A DNA stretch of 64,000 nt from Solirubrum puertoriconensis. Its GTDB lineage: Bacteria; Bacteroidota; Bacteroidia; Cytophagales; Hymenobacteraceae. The stretch lies in the NCBI RefSeq assembly GCF_001483135.1, contig NZ_LNAL01000003.1, forward strand, positions 620,001-684,000, read 5' to 3'. The notes below the pieces were generated by a model that was given only the letters and a program-made list of their open reading frames with translations, was not told where the DNA came from and did not search any database. Positions 1-8,466 of this stretch are shown piece by piece; positions within the stretch are counted from its first letter, which is position 1, and each line of letters begins with the position of its first letter. The position numbers and the translations under genes were made by a program.

Positions 1-603
1 GTCGGAGGCAGCACCGCCGGCGGCGTAGAGGTGGCCGGTTGCCAGCACCGGCAAGCCATTGGCTTTGTGCTGCCACACTTGCTCGCACTCGGCTACGCGG
101 GCGTAGTGGTCGGCAATGCCTTGTTTGATGCGGGCCTCGCGCTCTTCGGCGGTTTCGCCAGGCAGGGAGAGGCGCACGTCACGGTCGCGCAGGAAGGGTA
201 CGGCGCACACCACCAGCGCGGGTTGGCCGGTGGCATCGTCGAGTATCAGCACCTGGTCGTCGAAGCAATCGGGCACGCAGCCCACCACGTGCACGCGCAA
301 GTGGCGTAGCAGGCGGGCCGGGGCGTTGAGCGTAGCCGGCGAGTCGTGGTTGCCGCCTACAATTACCACGTCGCGGCAGTTGGTTTGGCGCAGCTGCACC
401 AAAAAGGAGTAGTACAGCTCGAGCGCGGCGCTTGAGGGCGAGCCGGTGTCGAATACGTCGCCGGCTAGTACCAGCACTTCTACCTGCCGCTCCTGCACAG
501 TGCACACCAGCCACTCCAGAAAATGGCGGTGCTCCTCGGTGCGCTCGTGGCCGCTGATAAAGCGTTGGCCCAGGTGCCAATCGGCGGTGTGCAGGACTCT
601 CAT
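1..603 (-). CDS. sbcD: Exonuclease subunit SbcD (3' end beyond window)
   Basis: SbcD is the Mn-dependent metallophosphoesterase subunit of the SbcCD (Mre11-Rad50 type) nuclease, which opens hairpins and processes DNA ends. The visible 201 residues show the phosphoesterase motifs in order: HTADWHLG (5-12), GDVFD (48-52), GNHDSP (84-89) and ATGHLYA (188-194), which carry the metal-binding Asp, His and Asn residues. The start ATG at 603 places the first motif right at the N-terminus, as is usual for SbcD. The reading frame is open to base 1, so roughly the C-terminal half is missing; sbcC would be expected further downstream on this strand but is outside the window. A TATTTTTG box at 631-638 may be its promoter. 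The family call is secure. Confidence 0.93.
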   Translation of the reverse strand, partial: MRVLHTADWHLGQRFISGHERTEEHRHFLEWLVCTVQERQVEVLVLAGDVFDTGSPSSAALELYYSFLVQLRQTNCRDVVIVGGNHDSPATLNAPARLLRHLRVHVVGCVPDCFDDQVLILDDATGQPALVVCAVPFLRDRDVRLSLPGETAEEREARIKQGIADHYARVAECEQVWQHKANGLPVLATGHLYAAGGAASD

Positions 604-630
604 GCAGGTGGTGGAAGAAGTAATGAACAC

Positions 631-638
631 CAAAAATA
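631..638 (-). promoter_or_regulatory. Possible -7 element for sbcD
   Basis: On the minus strand this reads TATTTTTG, an exact match to the Bacteroidota -7 consensus TAnnTTTG, and it lies about 28 bases before the sbcD ATG. The nearest upstream TTG is about 26 bases away, longer than the usual 19, so the -33 element is weak. Confidence 0.35.
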
Positions 639-814
639 ACGCTTCGGGTGCCGAAATTGCTCCGCAAATTGTCGGCGTAAACAACGATTAGCTAGTTGTA
701 AACTTGGTTACAAATAACAACCTGTAAACTAGTTTATTAAATGGTGGGTTGGTCGGCTGAGTGTACTGTGCAGCCGAAATACTGCGTAGTGTGCTCGATT
801 TGTAGCCCGTAAAA

Positions 815-850
815 CAACACAGCCCCGGCAGTAGAGCCGGGGCTGTGTTG
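815..850 (-). terminator. Rho-independent terminator of the persulfide dioxygenase-like gene
   Basis: A perfect 15-bp inverted repeat (815-829 with 836-850) has a 6-base loop. On the minus strand the stem is followed by TTTT. It sits 20 bases past the stop codon at 871. Confidence 0.85.
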
Positions 851-870
851 GCTTTGAGCATCAGGCAAGC

Positions 871-2244
871 TTAGTGCACTGCTTGCTTCTGAAACTCGGT
901 TATGGCTTCGCCTAGGTCGTACACGGGTACGTTGGGCAGCACAGCCTTGAGAATGCTGCTGCCCGCGGCCGAGCGGTAGCCACCGGCGCAGTGCACCAGC
1001 ACGGGCTTGTCGGCGGGTACTTCGTGGGCACGCTCGCGCAGCTCGGGCAGCGGAATGAGCAGGGCATTGTCGAACACCGGCTGCTTAGCCTCAGTGCGGT
1101 TGCGGATATCGACGATGGTGAACTGCTCGGGGTGCTGGCGCACTCGCTCCACATCAACCTCGGGCGAGGTAGCAGGCAGCTCGCGCGGGGTAAGCAGGGC
1201 CCCTGTGATGTTGCTTTCGTAACCAATTTTGGCGGTTTTCCGGATTACCGTATCGAGGGCAATCTGCGAATCGGCCACCAGGTAAAACTGCTCTTTCGGA
1301 CCTAGGATGGAGCCAAGCCACGTCTCGAACTTGCCACCGTCCATCAGGTTAATTGCGCCGGGCAAGTGGCCTTGGCGGAACTGCGCCGCTGGGCGGGTAT
1401 CGATGATGGGAATGCCGGCTTCGAGCGGAGCACCGCTTTGCAGGTGCGGCACAGAGCGCACGGAGTCTTCGAAGGCGGGCGCGCCTTGCTTGTTGATTTG
1501 CACGTCGCGGCCGAAGTACTTGGGCGCGAAGGGCTGGTCTTCGAGCAGTACACGCACAAATTCGTCGCGCGACATAGGCTGCAGCGCGTAGTTTGTCTTC
1601 AACTCTTTGCCGATGGTCGAGTCGAGGTCGGTGGAAGTGGTTTTGCCGCACAAAGAGCCCGGACCGTGCGCCGGATACACCTTGGTGGTGGGCGGCAAGG
1701 TCATTAGCTTGTTGCGGGTGCTGTCGTACATCTGCGCGGCTAGCTCCTCTCGCTTGTGGCCGCCTATGGCTTCGTCTTCGCGCAGGTCGGGGCGGCCTAC
1801 ATCGCCCACAAACAGCGTGTCGCCCGTGAATACAGCGCGGGTGCCGCCCAGCTCGTCAATTAGTAAAATGCAGATGGAGTCGGGCGAGTGGCCAGGCGTA
1901 TTAATGGCGTGCAGCTCAACTTGCCCCACGGTAATCCGGTCGCCCTCGTCGAAGGGCTTGTGCGGGTACGTGGCCTTTACCAGCTTGCTCACGTAAATGG
2001 TGGCGCCGGTTTCCTCAGCAATTTCCAGGTGCGACGAGACGAAGTCGGCGTGGGGGTGCGTCTCGATGACGGCCACAATCTTGGCGTCCTGCTCGTCGGC
2101 GAAGTCGTAATACGGTTGTGGGTCGCGGGCCGGGTCGATGACGGCCATGCGGCCGCCGCTAAGCACGGCGTAAGAGGCGTGGGCCAACCCTTTGTCGTAG
2201 AACTGGTGTATCCTGAAGGGTTGTGAGGAAGGCAGGGGACTCAT
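871..2244 (-). CDS. MBL-fold persulfide dioxygenase-like protein with two rhodanese domains
   Basis: This 457-residue cytoplasmic protein joins a metallo-beta-lactamase domain of the ETHE1/persulfide dioxygenase type to two C-terminal rhodanese domains. The metal motif THPHADFVSSH lies at about residues 62-72, followed by TPGHSPDS and FTGDTLFVGDVGRPD, which are typical of the ETHE1/CstB branch. The first rhodanese domain (about 270-360) has no cysteine at its active-site loop, while the second keeps it in HCAGGYRS (Cys419). Such fusions oxidise glutathione- or CoA-persulfide and handle sulfane sulfur. The start at 2244 (MSPLPSSQPF) was chosen because the 63 in-frame codons above it are compositionally unlike the family. 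It stands alone with its own terminator; no sulfide:quinone reductase is nearby. The exact thiol substrate cannot be read from the sequence. Confidence 0.88.
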   Translation of the reverse strand: MSPLPSSQPFRIHQFYDKGLAHASYAVLSGGRMAVIDPARDPQPYYDFADEQDAKIVAVIETHPHADFVSSHLEIAEETGATIYVSKLVKATYPHKPFDEGDRITVGQVELHAINTPGHSPDSICILLIDELGGTRAVFTGDTLFVGDVGRPDLREDEAIGGHKREELAAQMYDSTRNKLMTLPPTTKVYPAHGPGSLCGKTTSTDLDSTIGKELKTNYALQPMSRDEFVRVLLEDQPFAPKYFGRDVQINKQGAPAFEDSVRSVPHLQSGAPLEAGIPIIDTRPAAQFRQGHLPGAINLMDGGKFETWLGSILGPKEQFYLVADSQIALDTVIRKTAKIGYESNITGALLTPRELPATSPEVDVERVRQHPEQFTIVDIRNRTEAKQPVFDNALLIPLPELRERAHEVPADKPVLVHCAGGYRSAAGSSILKAVLPNVPVYDLGEAITEFQKQAVH

Positions 2245-2379
2245 GGATGTAGAGTAAGTTGACAACTGCCGGGCCTCGCTGGCCCGGCCGCCGACGGAGG
2301 GCTTGCCAAATGCAAGCACCGAGCCGTTTGGGCGTAAGCTGACAGCATGGCCGCTCGAAGAGCAAGGGGCTGACATTGT

Positions 2380-2387
2380 CAAATATA
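2380..2387 (-). promoter_or_regulatory. Possible -7 element in the 2245-2660 gap
   Basis: The minus strand reads TATATTTG, an exact TAnnTTTG match, about 136 bases upstream of the MBL/rhodanese start; no TTG is found at 19-bp spacing. The rest of this 416-base gap holds one CCTAGG (about 2547) and the terminator at 2599-2631. I see no credible gene in it. Confidence 0.35.
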
Positions 2388-2598
2388 ACAATCCGAGAAT
2401 CCTATCGGCCGGCTGCTGTATCGAAATTTGCACCAGCTAAGCATTAGTACGCACGTAAATAGTTGCTTATCAGTGGGTGCTAAGCATAAATTCCCCTTAA
2501 GGCAGATTATTGCACCCATAGTGGCCTCCCCAACAGCCCAGCAGCACCTAGGTGGCGCAATGGCAGAGGTGGCCGCCGATGAGCTGGGTGCGCAAGCA

Positions 2599-2631
2599 AA
2601 AAAGCCGCTCCTAAGATAGGAGCGGCTTTTT
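2599..2631 (-). terminator. Terminator of the Spy-like gene
   Basis: Perfect 14-bp inverted repeat (2599-2612 with 2618-2631), 5-base loop and A/T tracts on both sides. It lies 30 bases past the stop codon at 2661 on the minus strand and could act in both directions. Confidence 0.85.
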
Positions 2632-2660
2632 GAGGAAGTGGAGATGGGTGGAGCAGTGCC

Positions 2661-3170
2661 TTAGCTGGCTTTCACCTTGGCCTTATCCTTTTCGCCTTTC
2701 ACCTTGAGCTTGTCGCCCTTGGCTTTCACTTTGGCTTCTTTCATTTCCTCGCGGCGCTCCATGCGGTTTTCCAGTTGGTCTTCGCGCTTGGCTTGGTACT
2801 GCGCAAACTGCTCGGGCGTGAGTACGCCGCGCAATTGCTCATCGGTGCGGGTGCGGGTTTCCTGCATTTTCTGACCTAGGGCCTGGCGCTCGGTGCTGCC
2901 GGGCGTCATTTGGCCGCGCAGGGTTTCCATTTCGTTGGCTTGCGCCAGGAAGATGGTGCGTACCTTGGTTTGCTGATCGGCCGTGAGGCTGAGCTGCTTA
3001 GTGAGGCGCTGGGTTTGCAGATCGGCGCGCTGCTCGGGCGAAAAGCGGCCTTGGCCACGGCCCATGCCTGGTCCTTGTTGCGCCGAAGCCGGCGCGGTAG
3101 CAGTATTTTGGGCTTGAGCGGTGGTAAAGCCGAGGGTAGCAACCGTCAGCAGCAGAAGCATCTTTTTCAT
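2661..3170 (-). CDS. Periplasmic Spy/CpxP-like (LTXXQ-type) protein
   Basis: A 169-residue exported protein. Residues 1-20 form a signal peptide ending in AQA. A Gly/Gln/Arg-rich linker (PGMGRGQGRF) leads to a helical region with two LTxxQ-like segments, LSLTADQQ and LTPEQFAQY, characteristic of the Spy/CpxP fold (DUF4890-like in Bacteroidota). The C-terminus is a long charged helix made almost only of Lys, Glu, Ala and Val (about residues 130-169). Family members are ATP-independent periplasmic chaperones or stress sensors, sometimes metal-linked; which applies here cannot be decided. The ATG at 3170 gives the canonical MKK signal-peptide start; 14 upstream in-frame codons were discarded. 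Confidence 0.8.
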   Translation of the reverse strand: MKKMLLLLTVATLGFTTAQAQNTATAPASAQQGPGMGRGQGRFSPEQRADLQTQRLTKQLSLTADQQTKVRTIFLAQANEMETLRGQMTPGSTERQALGQKMQETRTRTDEQLRGVLTPEQFAQYQAKREDQLENRMERREEMKEAKVKAKGDKLKVKGEKDKAKVKAS

Positions 3171-3380
3171 GGAAGGAGTGTCTGTAATGAAATCTGCTTG
3201 CTTAGAGGGCAAACAGGCTAGGTGGTTTAATCGACCCCAAGTAACCTAGGGCAACTTCCGGGCCAAGCTAGCAGCAAGCCGGATTCTGCCTATATTCGGG
3301 CCCCGACGTGTCCGTTTGCGGCCCGGTGCGGTATTCCACGACCAACTTCTCTCTAATATTCTCCCCATTCACTCTCACTA

Positions 3381-4934
3381 ATGGCAAACATTTTCGCCAA
3401 AAAACCGCTCGCTCAGCTGTTGGGCGAAGCCAATGCCTCCGGCGAAGGCGCTCTTAAGCGCACCCTGGGCGCGGCTAACCTGGTGGCACTCGGCGTCGGG
3501 GCTATCATCGGGGCTGGCCTGTTTGTGCGTACCGCTGCAGCGGCCGCGCAGGCTTCGGGCCCGGGCGTTACCCTAGCATTCATCGTGGCCGCCATTGGTT
3601 GCGCATTTGCAGGCCTGTGCTACGCCGAGTTTGCGGCGATGATTCCGATTGCCGGTTCGGCCTACACCTACGCCTACACCACCATGGGCGAGTTTGTGGC
3701 TTGGGTTATCGGTTGGGCACTGATTATGGAATACGCCCTAGGTGCGGCCACCGTATCCATTGCCTGGAGCGAATACCTGAACAAGCTCTTACAGGTTTTT
3801 GGGACGGAAGTCCCGTACAGCCTGAGCCACTCGCCGTTTGAAGGCGGTATCATCAACCTGCCGGCATTGGCGATTGTAGTGGTGCTGAGCCTGCTGCTCA
3901 TCAAAGGCACGCAAGAGTCGGCAACCCTGAACGCGTTTCTGGTGGTGCTGAAGGTTGCGGTGGTTCTGGTGTTCATTGCAGTGGGTTGGCAGTACATCAA
4001 CCCCGCTAACCACACGCCCTACCTGATTCCCGAAAATGCCGAACCCGTAATTAGCGGTGGCAAAATTGTGCGCGAATACACCGAGTGGAACAAGCACGGC
4101 CTGGGCGGTATCCTGGGCGGCGCGGCCATCGTGTTCTTTGCTTTCATTGGTTTCGACGCCGTTTCGACGGCTGCACAGGAGGCCAAGAACCCCAAGCGCG
4201 ACATGCCCATTGGCATCCTTGGCTCGCTGGCTGTCTGCACCATTCTTTACATCCTATTTGGCCACGTGCTTACGGGTGTTGCCAACTGGCGCGAGTTTGC
4301 CGACCCGGCCAAGGGCGGCGAGGCATCGGTAACGTATGCCATCGAAACCTACATGACGGACTTCAAGTGGCTGGGCACGGCCGTTACGGGCGCCATTCTG
4401 TTTGGCTTTACCTCGGTAATCCTGGTAATGCTCATGGGCCAGTCGCGCGTGTTTTTCTCCATGGCCAACGACGGCCTGATGCCGAAAGCTTTTTCCGAAC
4501 TGCACCCCAAGTTCCGCACGCCCTACAAGTCTAACCTAGCGCTGCTGGTATTTGTGGGTGCGTTTGCTGCCTTCGTGCCCGGTTCGCTTGCCGGCGACCT
4601 TACCTCGTTCGGTACGCTGCTGGCTTTCGTGCTGGTATCGGCTGGTGTGTGGCTGATGCGCCGCTCCAACCCCGAGCAGCCCCGTCCGTTCCGGGCGCCG
4701 CTATCCTCGGCTGCGTTTCCGCTGGTGCCTTTCCTGGGTGCGGCTATCTGCCTAGGCATGATTGTGGCCCTGGATTCCAATACCCTGAAGCTAGCTTTGG
4801 GCTGGATGATCCTCGGCTTTATCGTGTACTTCATCTACGGCAAGCGCAACTCGAAGCTGCAGCAAGGTATTGTGGTAGTACCCACCGAAATGGAGGAACA
4901 AGCCTTCATTGAGCCCGATCCCAAAAACGCCTAG
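3381..4934 (+). CDS. APC-superfamily amino acid permease (CAT type)
   Basis: A 517-residue inner-membrane amino acid transporter. Near residue 35 the sequence VGAIIGAGLFV matches the unwound TM1 substrate-binding motif of the APC superfamily, and GFDAVSTAAQEAKNPKRDMP (about 255-275) matches TM6 and the following loop of cationic amino acid transporters such as YfnA. About 12-14 hydrophobic segments can be counted. The start ATG follows a short leader and gives a hydrophilic N-terminus of about 25 residues before TM1. It is monocistronic, followed by a terminator, and convergent with the small gene at 4997. The stop codon TAG lies inside a CCTAGG. Substrate specificity is not visible. Confidence 0.9.
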   Translation: MANIFAKKPLAQLLGEANASGEGALKRTLGAANLVALGVGAIIGAGLFVRTAAAAAQASGPGVTLAFIVAAIGCAFAGLCYAEFAAMIPIAGSAYTYAYTTMGEFVAWVIGWALIMEYALGAATVSIAWSEYLNKLLQVFGTEVPYSLSHSPFEGGIINLPALAIVVVLSLLLIKGTQESATLNAFLVVLKVAVVLVFIAVGWQYINPANHTPYLIPENAEPVISGGKIVREYTEWNKHGLGGILGGAAIVFFAFIGFDAVSTAAQEAKNPKRDMPIGILGSLAVCTILYILFGHVLTGVANWREFADPAKGGEASVTYAIETYMTDFKWLGTAVTGAILFGFTSVILVMLMGQSRVFFSMANDGLMPKAFSELHPKFRTPYKSNLALLVFVGAFAAFVPGSLAGDLTSFGTLLAFVLVSAGVWLMRRSNPEQPRPFRAPLSSAAFPLVPFLGAAICLGMIVALDSNTLKLALGWMILGFIVYFIYGKRNSKLQQGIVVVPTEMEEQAFIEPDPKNA

Positions 4935-4956
4935 GTTCTTTTCCTAGTCACTTACG

Positions 4957-4990
4957 AAAAGCCCTGCCGATAACCCGGCGGGGCTTTTTT
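4957..4990. terminator. Bidirectional terminator between convergent genes
   Basis: A 13-bp stem with one mismatch (AAAAGCCC-TGCCG pairing with CGGC-GGGGCTTTT) is followed by six T on the plus strand and a T run on the minus strand. It lies between the permease and the DUF2945 gene. Confidence 0.8.
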
Positions 4991-4996
4991 GTTTGG

Positions 4997-5209
4997 CTAC
5001 TTACCGGCCGGCTGCACTTCGCTTTTCAGCTTAAGCACCCGGTCGCCGTTTTCTTGCACAATCAAAAAAGCCGGGTTGTCGGGAGTGCCTTTGCGGGTTA
5101 TTTCGGAGCCCTTAAAGGTGCGGGAAACCGGTTCTTTGAAGGTTTGCTCGATTTTGCCGGTTGCTGTACCGGTGCCGTATTTCCAGGAAACGCGGGTGCC
5201 TTTGCGCAT
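4997..5209 (-). CDS. DUF2945 (HVA1/Tudor-like) small protein
   Basis: A 70-residue basic protein, MRKGTRVSWKYGTGTATGKI at its start, with the short beta-strand pattern and the segment SEITRKGTPDNPAFLIVQEN typical of DUF2945, also called the hypervirulence-associated TUDOR-domain family. These proteins are small, cytoplasmic and of unknown role. It is complete and has no operon partner: the permease is convergent and the amidohydrolase is divergent. Confidence 0.75.
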   Translation of the reverse strand: MRKGTRVSWKYGTGTATGKIEQTFKEPVSRTFKGSEITRKGTPDNPAFLIVQENGDRVLKLKSEVQPAGK

Positions 5210-5357
5210 AATTGTCGGGATGAAAGTGAGTTGGCAATGATGTACTTACGCACGGGGCCAAAACTCGGCTTTGCGCGGCTGCAACCCTTGTAATCACAGC
5301 AGTTTCTTTGGCTACCTTTAGTGGGTTCACTCACCTCTTTTCCACCGCTTTTTTCGC

Positions 5358-8300
5358 ATGCGAAACCATTTACGCCTGCTGGGCTTGGTGTTCGGGCTGG
5401 CAGCAGTTAGTCCGGTCTGGGCGCAGGTAACGTACCCGCGCAACGGCGTGTACGACGAACGCCCCGGCCTCTTTGCCTTCACGCACGCCACCATCTTTAC
5501 CGACTACAAAACCCGCCTCGACGACGCCACGCTCGTTATCCGCGACGGGAAAGTAGAGGCGGTGGGCAAAAACCTGAAAGTGCCCGCCGGTGCGGTAGTG
5601 CAGGACATGCGCGGCCGCCATATCTACCCGGCTTTTGTGGAGGCTTACTCCAACTACGGCCTGCCCGAAGTAAAGCCCGCCGATAACCGTGGCCGCCGTG
5701 CGCAGGGGCCGCAGTTCGAAAGCACCAAAGCCGGTGCCTACGACTGGAATCAGGCCGTGCACCCCGAGGTAAACGCCGCCGAGCTGTTTAAGGTGAACGA
5801 CGAGCAGGCCGAGCAGCTGCGCAAGCTGGGCTTTGGGACTGTGCTCACGCACCAAAACGACGGCATTGCGCGCGGTACGGGCGCACTAGTGGCCCTGAGT
5901 TCAGGCCGCAAAGAAGCCGAAGTGCTGCTGCTCGACCGGGCTGCTGCCGCATACTCGTTCGATAAAGGCACCAGCACGCAGGATTACCCTTCGTCGCTCA
6001 TGGGCAGCATTGCCCTGCTGCGCCAAACCTACCTCGACGCCGACTGGAACCAGCGCAACCCGCAAAAAGAGCAAAACCTCTCGCTGCGGGCCCTAAACGA
6101 ACAGCGCCGCCTGCCCCAAATTTTTGAGGTGCGTGATAAACAAAGCCTGCTGCGTGCCGACCGCGTGGGCGACGAGTTCGGTCAGCAATACATCGTTAAA
6201 GGCCGCGGCGACGAGTACCAGCGCATTGAGGATATAAAAGCCACCAAGGCGCCGCTGATCCTCACGCTGAACTTCCCTGATGCCTACCAGGTAGATGACA
6301 TTTACGATGCCACGCGCATCGCCCTCGAAGACCTGAAGCACTGGGAAATGGCCCCGGCCAACGCGGCGCTGCTGCAGAAAGCCGGCGTGCGTTTCGCCCT
6401 GTCGTCGGCCGACCTGAAGGACAAAAAGAAGTTCTGGACGAACTTGCGCACGGCCGTGCGCTACGGCTTGCCCGAAGAAGAAGCCCTGCGTGCCCTCACG
6501 GCCACCCCCGCCGAGCTGCTGAAAGTGCAGGATAGGGTAGGGGCCTTGAAGCCCGGCATGGAAGCTAACTTCCTAGTGACCTCAGCGCGCTTGTTTGCCG
6601 ACGACAACGTGCTGCTCGACAATTGGGTGCAAGGCCGCCGCTACAAGCTGAGCGAGGTGCCCACCGATTACCGCGGTGTGTACGCGCTACAGATCGGCCA
6701 GCAGCCCGAGGTACGCATGCTGGTAGCCGGCAAGCCCGAAGCGCCCGAGCTGAAAGTTGCCTTGGCACCTAAGGATACCGTACGCGGCAGCCTGAGCGTA
6801 ACCGGCGACCTGGCAACCATTGTGTTCAGCCAGAAGGGCAAAGCCAAAGGCCAAACCGTGCGCCTAAGTGGCTACTACACCGCCGAGGGGCGCGTGTTTC
6901 AGGGCGAAGGCCAGATGCCCGATGCCAGCCAGGTGAAATGGACCGCCCGCCGCCTCGAGGAAGCCAGCCGCGCCGCCAAGCGCGACTCGACCAAAGCCCC
7001 CGAAGCTCCGCAATTGGGCGGTATGATGTACCCCTTTGTGGCGTACGGTCGCACCGAGGTGCCTAAGCAGGAGGTGGTATTAATCAAAAACGCCACCGTT
7101 TGGACCAACGAAAAGGACGGCCGCTTGGAGGGTGCCGACGTGCTCCTGAAAGACGGTAAGATTGCCAAAGTGGGCAAGGGCTTGGTAGCGCCCAGCGGTG
7201 CCCGCACCATCGACGGCACCGGCAAACACCTCACGCCCGGCATCATTGATGAACACTCGCACATTGCCATTAGCGAAGGCGTAAACGAAGGCACCCAATC
7301 GGTTACCTCCGAGGTGCGCGTGAGCGACGTGGTAGATGCCGAGGACGTAGACGTGTACCGCGACCTGGCCGGTGGGGTAGTAGCGGCGCAGTTGCTGCAC
7401 GGCTCGGCCAACGCCATTGGCGGCCAATCGGCCGTAATTAAGCTGCGCTGGGGCATGCCCGGTGAGCAGTATAAAATTCAGGGCACGCCGGGCTTCATCA
7501 AGTTTGCCCTAGGTGAAAACGTGAAGCAAGCCAACTGGGGCGACCTGAACGTAACGCGCTTCCCCCAATCGCGCATGGGCGTGGAGCAGGTGTTCGTGGA
7601 TGCCTTTACCCGCGCCAAGGAATACCAGCAGGAGTGGGCCGCCTTCAACAAACTCGGCAAGGGCAAGCAAAAGAAGGTTGGCGCCCCGCGCCGCGACCTG
7701 GAGCTGGATGCCTTGGTTGAAATCCTGGAAGGCAAGCGCAACATCACTTGCCACAGCTATGTGCAGAGCGAGATTAACATGCTCCTAAACGTGGCCGAGC
7801 GCATGGGTTTCAAAGTGAATACCTTCACGCACATTCTGGAGGGCTACAAAGTGGCCGACAAGATGAAGGCGCACGGGGCTACGGCTTCCACGTTCTCCGA
7901 CTGGTGGGCCTACAAAAACGAGGTGCGCGATGCCATTCCGTACAACGCCGCTATCATGACGAAGGTGGGCCTGAACGTGTGCATTAACTCCGACGACGCC
8001 GAGATGTCGCGCCGCCTCAACCAAGAAGCTGCTAAAACCATTAAATACGGCGGGCTTTCGGAGGAAGAAGCCTTGAAGCTGGTTACGCTGAACCCCGCCC
8101 GCGCCCTGAAGCTCGACAAGCAGATGGGCTCGATTAAGGAAGGCAAAGATGCCGACGTGGTGCTCTGGACGGCCAACCCGCTGAGCATTTACGCCAAAGC
8201 CGAGCGCACCTTCGTGGATGGCCGGCAGATGTTTGATCTGGAAAGCGACCTGCAACTGCGCCAGCTGATGAAGCAAGAACGCCAGCGCCTGGTGCAGAAG

Positions 8301-8408
8301 ATGATTGATGCCAAGAAAGGCGGTGCGCCCACTCAGATGGGCGTGCAGCGCCAAACCGGCCACTTTCACTGCGACACGGTAGGCGAAGACAAAGACCTGG
8401 ATCAGTAA
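5358..8408 (+). CDS. Secreted tandem amidohydrolase-family protein (one degenerate, one intact domain)
   Basis: A 1016-residue exported protein with a signal peptide ending in VWAQ (about residues 1-22). It contains two amidohydrolase-superfamily units. In the first (about 35-420) the position of the metal-binding HxH holds YSN (IYPAFVEAYSNYGL, about residues 89-102), so it probably cannot bind metal. A non-catalytic beta-rich segment follows (about 450-560). The second unit (about 590-980) keeps PGIIDEHSH with His633 and His635, a later HSY segment (NITCHSYVQ) and a catalytic Asp in INSDDAEM, so it looks active. Related proteins are annotated as imidazolonepropionase-like or dipeptidase-like; the substrate is unknown. 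It is followed after 58 bases by a second, degenerate paralogue. A TACCTTTA box at 5313-5320 with TTG 22 bases upstream is a weak promoter candidate. Confidence 0.85.
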   Translation: MRNHLRLLGLVFGLAAVSPVWAQVTYPRNGVYDERPGLFAFTHATIFTDYKTRLDDATLVIRDGKVEAVGKNLKVPAGAVVQDMRGRHIYPAFVEAYSNYGLPEVKPADNRGRRAQGPQFESTKAGAYDWNQAVHPEVNAAELFKVNDEQAEQLRKLGFGTVLTHQNDGIARGTGALVALSSGRKEAEVLLLDRAAAAYSFDKGTSTQDYPSSLMGSIALLRQTYLDADWNQRNPQKEQNLSLRALNEQRRLPQIFEVRDKQSLLRADRVGDEFGQQYIVKGRGDEYQRIEDIKATKAPLILTLNFPDAYQVDDIYDATRIALEDLKHWEMAPANAALLQKAGVRFALSSADLKDKKKFWTNLRTAVRYGLPEEEALRALTATPAELLKVQDRVGALKPGMEANFLVTSARLFADDNVLLDNWVQGRRYKLSEVPTDYRGVYALQIGQQPEVRMLVAGKPEAPELKVALAPKDTVRGSLSVTGDLATIVFSQKGKAKGQTVRLSGYYTAEGRVFQGEGQMPDASQVKWTARRLEEASRAAKRDSTKAPEAPQLGGMMYPFVAYGRTEVPKQEVVLIKNATVWTNEKDGRLEGADVLLKDGKIAKVGKGLVAPSGARTIDGTGKHLTPGIIDEHSHIAISEGVNEGTQSVTSEVRVSDVVDAEDVDVYRDLAGGVVAAQLLHGSANAIGGQSAVIKLRWGMPGEQYKIQGTPGFIKFALGENVKQANWGDLNVTRFPQSRMGVEQVFVDAFTRAKEYQQEWAAFNKLGKGKQKKVGAPRRDLELDALVEILEGKRNITCHSYVQSEINMLLNVAERMGFKVNTFTHILEGYKVADKMKAHGATASTFSDWWAYKNEVRDAIPYNAAIMTKVGLNVCINSDDAEMSRRLNQEAAKTIKYGGLSEEEALKLVTLNPARALKLDKQMGSIKEGKDADVVLWTANPLSIYAKAERTFVDGRQMFDLESDLQLRQLMKQERQRLVQKMIDAKKGGAPTQMGVQRQTGHFHCDTVGEDKDLDQ

Positions 8409-8466
8409 GCCCTGGAAGGCGCTCCAGCTCGTGCGGCGCTACCTCAACTTATCAGACAAACAAGCC

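Noticed and set aside
2428-2619. A 63-codon plus-strand frame in the gap upstream of the MBL gene
   Set aside because: It runs into the terminator at 2599-2631, has no promoter or family resemblance and an unlikely composition.
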